From positions 156,954 to 220,953 of the forward strand of contig JAFSYI010000085.1 of NCBI GenBank assembly GCA_017450065.1: a stretch of 64,000 bases of DNA, written 5' to 3'. Below are positions 59,504 to 64,000 of this stretch, one piece after another. Under the pieces are notes generated by a model. The model had not been told where the DNA came from, ran no database searches, and saw nothing but the letters and a program-made list of their open reading frames with translations. Origin of the DNA: Lachnospiraceae bacterium. GTDB lineage: Bacteria > Bacillota > Clostridia > Lachnospirales > Lachnospiraceae. The position numbers and the translations under genes are program-made. Each line of letters opens with the position of its first letter. Positions within the stretch are counted from its first letter, which is position 1.

Positions 59504-62500
59504 CTATTTCACGGTTACCATAATACTGAACTTGCCATTGGGCTTTGCCTTGGCAGTTCCGGCAGTGTTATTACCCTTAAGATATACGTTGAGCTTAACC
59601 GTACCGCCTTTGGCTGCCGGAATCTTACCATCCTTGTATACTATTGCATACTTTCCTCCGCCGAGCGCTTTAACATCGAAATACTCCTTATTTGTATTCT
59701 TATCGACAGGCGATACTATCTCAACCTTATCTATTCCGGTAACGTCATCGGTAATCACTCCGATTTCGACCACGCCCTCACTGTAGCGGTCCTGCGAGGA
59801 CATTATCACTGCCTTGGTGCTCTGGCTCAGCTTGGCTGACCCCATATTAACCGATAGATTAACAGGCTTATCTGTCTTAAGAGTGTCATTTACCTTTATT
59901 CCAACCGAGAATTTGTCAGTCACATGGTTAATCTCTGCAGAGCTCTTAAGCTTTAATGTATATGCGTTTCCGCTCCATTTTACATCGAAATATTCATTAT
60001 CGGCTCCGGTTCCCGCTTCTTTGACGTTCTTGCCCTGTCCTTTATAAATTATAAGGTTGGATTCATCCAGGCTGTAATCATAGAAGTTCTTAACCGTGGG
60101 TATTACAGTCACCTCGGTATCAGGTCTTATCACATCGAAGCTTCCCTTCACCTTTACCGAAACACTTGCTGCCGGTGTTTTCTTCGGATCCGTAACCTTA
60201 AGCTTGGCCTTTACAGGTTCTGTCTTACCTGCCCGGGTGCTTCCCGTTACATATACATAGTATTCACCGGCTCCGAGACTTCCCGTTGTCTGTTCAGTAA
60301 GAGCAATCCTGTTCCCGTCTGTTTCTATATTCAGAAGTGATGTCACATCCCTTTCGGATTTAGTCGTCTTGTCATACGCAACTGCCTGTATTTCATAAGT
60401 CATGCCGGCATCTTTATTGTAATTAACCTGTGTTATCTCAAGTACAGCAGGACTCTTAACGATCTTTGTATTGATCTCACCCGAAGACTTCACCTTTATT
60501 TTGGGCTTATTTCCCTTTGCGAGGGTCTTGACCGTTATGGATGCCGTCTGATTGGCAACCTTGAGCTCTATCTTAAAGGTCCGTGCCTTCGAATCATCGA
60601 AGCTGTCAGCGCATTTAACAGTCAGCCTGCCGTCTATATAATTACACAGAAGCGTCCTGGCGGTAACAGCTGCTTTGCCCTCAGTCACAGTTATTTCAGG
60701 TAAATCGGATGCATATATGTCGGGAGTAACCGTAACATCCACAACAGCCTGGTCTCCTGCCTCCGGATTAATCGTTACCGACTTCGCCGACAGCTTGAAC
60801 TTAGCAGGTACGGGTGCCGCATTTACATCAACGGCTACCTGAACCTTGGGTATCCAGCCCTTAACAGTCACATCCAGAGTAACCTTGGCTTTAAGCTTGG
60901 CATAACGTGTTCCTGTATATATAAGCTTATCCTCTTCAAGCTTAACCCACTCCGGTGCCGTACCGTTTATTTCAATACCGGTCACTGTTCCGCCGGTGAT
61001 CTCTACCTTTGCACTGCCCTTTTCGATGGCGCTGTTCAGCGAAATCTTACCTGCCTTAAGCTTGGGCATACTCTTTTTAAGAGTTACGGTGACTTCCTCT
61101 GTTTCATATTCTTTTCCGCCGGCCGTTACCTTTATGGCTGACTTATAGCTTCCCTTCAGAGTCTTAAGTGCAGCGGCATCCCCGTTCACATATTTATCCT
61201 TCGGTATGACCGATGCAGTTCCGTCGTCATTCACCCTGAGGTCAAATACTTCAGCCGCTGCTGCATCCGTAAACTCTGCTTTGCTGATAAATATACCGTT
61301 ATTCAAATCAGGCACAATACCTTCAGGCACTATTCCGCTGCCATCTGCCTGTATTTCAGGATTCAGATTCTGTTTAAGGTCAAGCCATATACCTATTCTT
61401 GCATACTCATCGCTGTAAAGTTCGGAAGTAACCTTATTTTCCGCAAGCCTTACGCTTTTAAGCGGATCCGTTTCATAAACATCGAACCTGCACCTTGTGT
61501 TTGAGTTTCCTATGGCAGCCACTACCCAGGCTGTTCCCTTCTTTGCCGCCGTGACAACACCTGTGTTCTCATCAAGCGTTACTGCATCACCCGGATTTCC
61601 GTCGGCATCGACTATAGTCCATACGACCTTTGCTTTCTGCTCATCTGTGATCCCGGATATCTCAAGCTGCTTTGTCTCTCCTTTATTGAGCGCATAGTAC
61701 TCACCGTCAAATGTGATCGGAATATTATCTGTCGGTTCCTCTGCGTTTCCGGTAATATTGATAGTAAATGACGCGGAAGTTCCGTCCTTGTAATTAAGCA
61801 GGAATTCATATGTGCCTTCTCCAAGTGAAGACAGATATTCCTTCGTAAATGTAACCTTGCTTCCCGTCTCGCTTATTATATAGTTGGTTCTCTGAACCGG
61901 TTCCATGCCTCCGCCTGCCGGAACCATCTCAATTGCGGGAACAGCCGTACCAAAGAGGGTCACAGGATTATCCTTATCAAATTCATGTCCGTTGTCATAT
62001 CTGATAGCATCCATATCCCTGTTATCGGGATTTCCTGCCTGTTTATCGAAGGAGACATACGAAGGATCCACAGCGGGATCGGCTTCTATATTCTGTCTCT
62101 GATATCCTTCCATTACAGGCACTTTATCTTCCGGAATGAAATTATTCTCAGCCTCTCCGAGGTAGAACAGAAGCTCACCGTCTGCCATCCATGGATAATA
62201 CTCCTGTGTTTCTCCGTCCACAATTATTTCCTGTGCCTCGTATTTATCCTCCGGAAGAGCATTCCACTCATCAAGCGCCTTGATTCCGGGCAGCTGACCA
62301 TCCTTGTATTTGGGATCCTCTGCTCCGCCGTCGTAATCTGCCGGATCAAGGACAAACTTATTATCCTTAACCGTCAGTGTAGCAGCTGCCAGCTCATCTC
62401 CGTTTGTATGTACCATCTCATACTTCCCATCCTCAAGGCTGCTCATGAACTGAGGAGTGAACTCTGTGATAACACTGCCTTCCTTCTTCCTGTAGATATT

Positions 62501-64000
62501 GAGCAGATTATCTTTTACCTCTTTAAATGCCGAATCAACAGTATTATTAAAGTAGTTGCTGTTCCATTTCCAGAACTGCCCGGTCACCTTGATCCCGTCG
62601 CCCATTTCCGTTATCTTAACGTTTCCGGGCTCAATCTTATATTTGCTCAGCGAAGATGATCTTGCAACAGTATATATTGCTTTGGGGAAATTATATCCGC
62701 AGTTCTTACACTTGTTGGTAACCTCGAACACCTCTTCATATCCATCCGCTCCGGATTTGGTATTAAAGGTTCTCTTACGTATGGTTTTAATATTGGTATC
62801 CAGGTCATGCTCCAGCATGGGCTCTTCTTCAACAAAACCTGTTTCTGTTGTTTTACATACTGTACATTTTCTTCCTTTGCTCTTTCCATGAGTGGTACAG
62901 GTGGGCTTTGTTATCCAGAGCTTCTCCCATGTATGCTGACCTGTTTTACTTAACATCGGAGGCTCCTCAAGCTTTGTTTCTTCACATCCCGGATTACTGC
63001 AGTGCTGGCTTTTTCTTCCCGCATGCTCACATGTAGCTTCATAATTGCCTTCGTCTTCAACCCAGTTGTGTCCAAGTTTTTCTACATTCTTATCATCATG
63101 AGCATTACACTCGGTGCAGGTATAGCATTCGGTACCGGATTCCTCACAGGTCGGATTCACCTCACGTGCCGTATCACGTTTGAAGCTGTGTTTCCAGCCT
63201 TCTTCCTCAGTCTTTGTCAGACCGCATGCGCAGGTATATGTGCGTTTTATCGTACCGTTTCCGCAAGAGCCTTCCTTCTCTGTAACAGGTTCAGACTGGA
63301 AGTGTGCTTCAACATGCTCCATATCGAAGGCACCGCAGACACTGCACTTCTGAGTATGTCCGCCATTTATCCTTACATAGCCTCCGTCAAACTTATGACC
63401 CTGAGCCACCAGCTTATCACCGTCAGGCATAACTCCATAGAGGCCGGGATCAACATCCTCTATATCTGTATTACATATACTGCAGTGTGCCTTCACACCC
63501 CTTGCAGGTGACAGACATGTTGCGGGAGTACCTACAGCAGGTGCATTGAAGCCTCCGTGAGTACCGGTCTCCGAAATGTGGCAGTGATCACAGATACGAT
63601 AGTGATTCCTGCTCGAGCAGGACTTCCACTCGCTCCATGCATGGGCAGCTGTCATGGTTTTCTTACAGCGTGCACAGGTACGTGCGCACTCGGTATCGCT
63701 TACCTTCTCCCAAATACCCCAGATATGAGAGTCACCTATAGGACTGGCCGGGCATTTCTCCTTATCAGATGATTCATAAAAATGATATCCGCAGTTCTTA
63801 ACACAGTCATAACAGGTAGCACCGTTCTTATATTCAGGCTTATCCTTAAGATCGTCAGGTAATTCATCTTTGGAAACGTAATATCCCTTTTCGCTCTTTG
63901 TGTGAGGTACTGCAGTGCGCACATAGCTGTGGCACAGTCTGCACAAATGCTGATGCCCGGATTCTCCCATGTTCTCATAGGTGCGGTCACCTAAAGGATG
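59504..64000 (-). CDS. Giant surface protein with CxxC/GHxW repeats and Ig-like domains, 5' end outside the window
   Basis: The frame is open from the right edge (HPLGDRTYENMGES...) to the stop at 59504, 1498 visible residues. The first 440 carry about 11 zinc-knuckle-like CxxC units (LCRLC, CARCKK, ICDHC, CSICN, CSVCG, CTVCK), several preceded by GHxW or HAW and TC...G. A mixed region (about 450-740) follows, then a BIG2-like domain (YYALNKGETKQLEISG; GVVTAAKKGTAWV) and at least five Thr/Val/Lys-rich beta-sandwich-like modules to the end. There is no LPXTG motif or C-terminal anchor. Signal peptide and any anchor must be upstream. Such repeats occur in Lachnospiraceae surface proteins; ligand unknown. 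Confidence 0.85.
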   Translation of the reverse strand, partial: HPLGDRTYENMGESGHQHLCRLCHSYVRTAVPHTKSEKGYYVSKDELPDDLKDKPEYKNGATCYDCVKNCGYHFYESSDKEKCPASPIGDSHIWGIWEKVSDTECARTCARCKKTMTAAHAWSEWKSCSSRNHYRICDHCHISETGTHGGFNAPAVGTPATCLSPARGVKAHCSICNTDIEDVDPGLYGVMPDGDKLVAQGHKFDGGYVRINGGHTQKCSVCGAFDMEHVEAHFQSEPVTEKEGSCGNGTIKRTYTCACGLTKTEEEGWKHSFKRDTAREVNPTCEESGTECYTCTECNAHDDKNVEKLGHNWVEDEGNYEATCEHAGRKSQHCSNPGCEETKLEEPPMLSKTGQHTWEKLWITKPTCTTHGKSKGRKCTVCKTTETGFVEEEPMLEHDLDTNIKTIRKRTFNTKSGADGYEEVFEVTNKCKNCGYNFPKAIYTVARSSSLSKYKIEPGNVKITEMGDGIKVTGQFWKWNSNYFNNTVDSAFKEVKDNLLNIYRKKEGSVITEFTPQFMSSLEDGKYEMVHTNGDELAAATLTVKDNKFVLDPADYDGGAEDPKYKDGQLPGIKALDEWNALPEDKYEAQEIIVDGETQEYYPWMADGELLFYLGEAENNFIPEDKVPVMEGYQRQNIEADPAVDPSYVSFDKQAGNPDNRDMDAIRYDNGHEFDKDNPVTLFGTAVPAIEMVPAGGGMEPVQRTNYIISETGSKVTFTKEYLSSLGEGTYEFLLNYKDGTSASFTINITGNAEEPTDNIPITFDGEYYALNKGETKQLEISGITDEQKAKVVWTIVDADGNPGDAVTLDENTGVVTAAKKGTAWVVAAIGNSNTRCRFDVYETDPLKSVRLAENKVTSELYSDEYARIGIWLDLKQNLNPEIQADGSGIVPEGIVPDLNNGIFISKAEFTDAAAAEVFDLRVNDDGTASVIPKDKYVNGDAAALKTLKGSYKSAIKVTAGGKEYETEEVTVTLKKSMPKLKAGKISLNSAIEKGSAKVEITGGTVTGIEINGTAPEWVKLEEDKLIYTGTRYAKLKAKVTLDVTVKGWIPKVQVAVDVNAAPVPAKFKLSAKSVTINPEAGDQAVVDVTVTPDIYASDLPEITVTEGKAAVTARTLLCNYIDGRLTVKCADSFDDSKARTFKIELKVANQTASITVKTLAKGNKPKIKVKSSGEINTKIVKSPAVLEITQVNYNKDAGMTYEIQAVAYDKTTKSERDVTSLLNIETDGNRIALTEQTTGSLGAGEYYVYVTGSTRAGKTEPVKAKLKVTDPKKTPAASVSVKVKGSFDVIRPDTEVTVIPTVKNFYDYSLDESNLIIYKGQGKNVKEAGTGADNEYFDVKWSGNAYTLKLKSSAEINHVTDKFSVGIKVNDTLKTDKPVNLSVNMGSAKLSQSTKAVIMSSQDRYSEGVVEIGVITDDVTGIDKVEIVSPVDKNTNKEYFDVKALGGGKYAIVYKDGKIPAAKGGTVKLNVYLKGNNTAGTAKAKPNGKFSIMVTVK

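Noticed and set aside
1-64000. Prophage, IS elements, genomic island
   Set aside because: No transposase, integrase, phage structural gene, tRNA-flanked attachment site or sharp change of base composition was seen.

Overview
This 64 kb window is a chromosomal core segment of an anaerobic low-to-mid GC Firmicute, most probably a Lachnospiraceae (Clostridia) relative. This is inferred from the protein types: HisZ-dependent HisG, RecU, an Asp23/FakA/RecG cluster divergent from rpmB, a second type IIA topoisomerase pair, an NfnAB-type transhydrogenase, PepD of the M20C family, and large surface proteins with CxxC/GHxW repeats. It also fits the strong AGGAGG-type Shine-Dalgarno sites and frequent GTG/TTG starts. 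I see no insertion sequence, phage, CRISPR array, rRNA or tRNA.

Layout. Nearly everything lies on the minus strand; only a CheX-like/CheY-like pair (12.4-13.8 kb) and rpmB (18.3 kb) are on plus. From left to right: hisG (cut by the edge) and hisZ behind a consensus promoter. Then a tightly overlapping run recU, rluD-like, a membrane protein, rsuA-like, pepD, a coiled-coil protein, coaD, rsmD, parC-like, parE-like. Then the plus-strand CheX/CheY module, and recG-fakA-asp23 back to back with rpmB. Next come a J-domain coiled-coil protein, ytfJ/GerW, a DUF2953 protein and a hypothetical protein. The 21-28 kb part is an envelope/division group: a class B PBP, its SEDS partner, a U32 protein, zapA and a secreted coiled-coil protein with a dockerin-like loop. 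ruvB-ruvA, a Gx-type transporter and a NusG-II protein follow. leuD-leuC and a methyl-accepting chemotaxis protein lead to miaB, a 5-formyl-THF cyclo-ligase, a DUF896 protein, proB and an FAD oxidoreductase. Then come a flippase, ybeY-phoH-rlmH, nfnB-nfnA, a zinc-ribbon/TPR membrane protein, folD-fhs, ftsK, uppP, mscS, glgB and a DUF1015 protein. The right edge holds about 1,500 residues of a giant surface protein whose N-terminus is outside the window.

How the parts fit. The content is informational and metabolic housekeeping: RNA and ribosome modification (rluD, rsuA, rsmD, rlmH, ybeY, miaB), recombination and topology (recU, recG, ruvAB, parCE, ftsK), and envelope and division (PBP/SEDS, flippase, uppP, zapA). 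Metabolism is represented by one-carbon and redox genes (fhs, folD, 5-FCL, nfnAB) and by amino acid (his, leu, pro) and glycogen synthesis. The MCP and CheX/CheY genes point to taxis. ytfJ and the SpoVB/MurJ-type flippase are compatible with a spore-former lineage but do not prove sporulation.

Less ordinary elements. These are a 37-nt sequence present identically in two intergenic sites 17.5 kb apart, one copy closed by 9-bp inverted repeats; a composite REP-like palindrome after the flippase gene; and a promoter that sits 6 nt from the NusG-II start codon and so predicts a leaderless mRNA. Others are a 34-codon ORF with a strong SD that overlaps the ftsK start as TAATG, a MshEN-like/CheX fusion, and a secreted Ala-rich coiled-coil protein between ruvB and zapA. 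No wholly new multi-gene defence or mobile system is visible. Coordinates and motifs were read by eye; family assignments are by recognition, not by database search.
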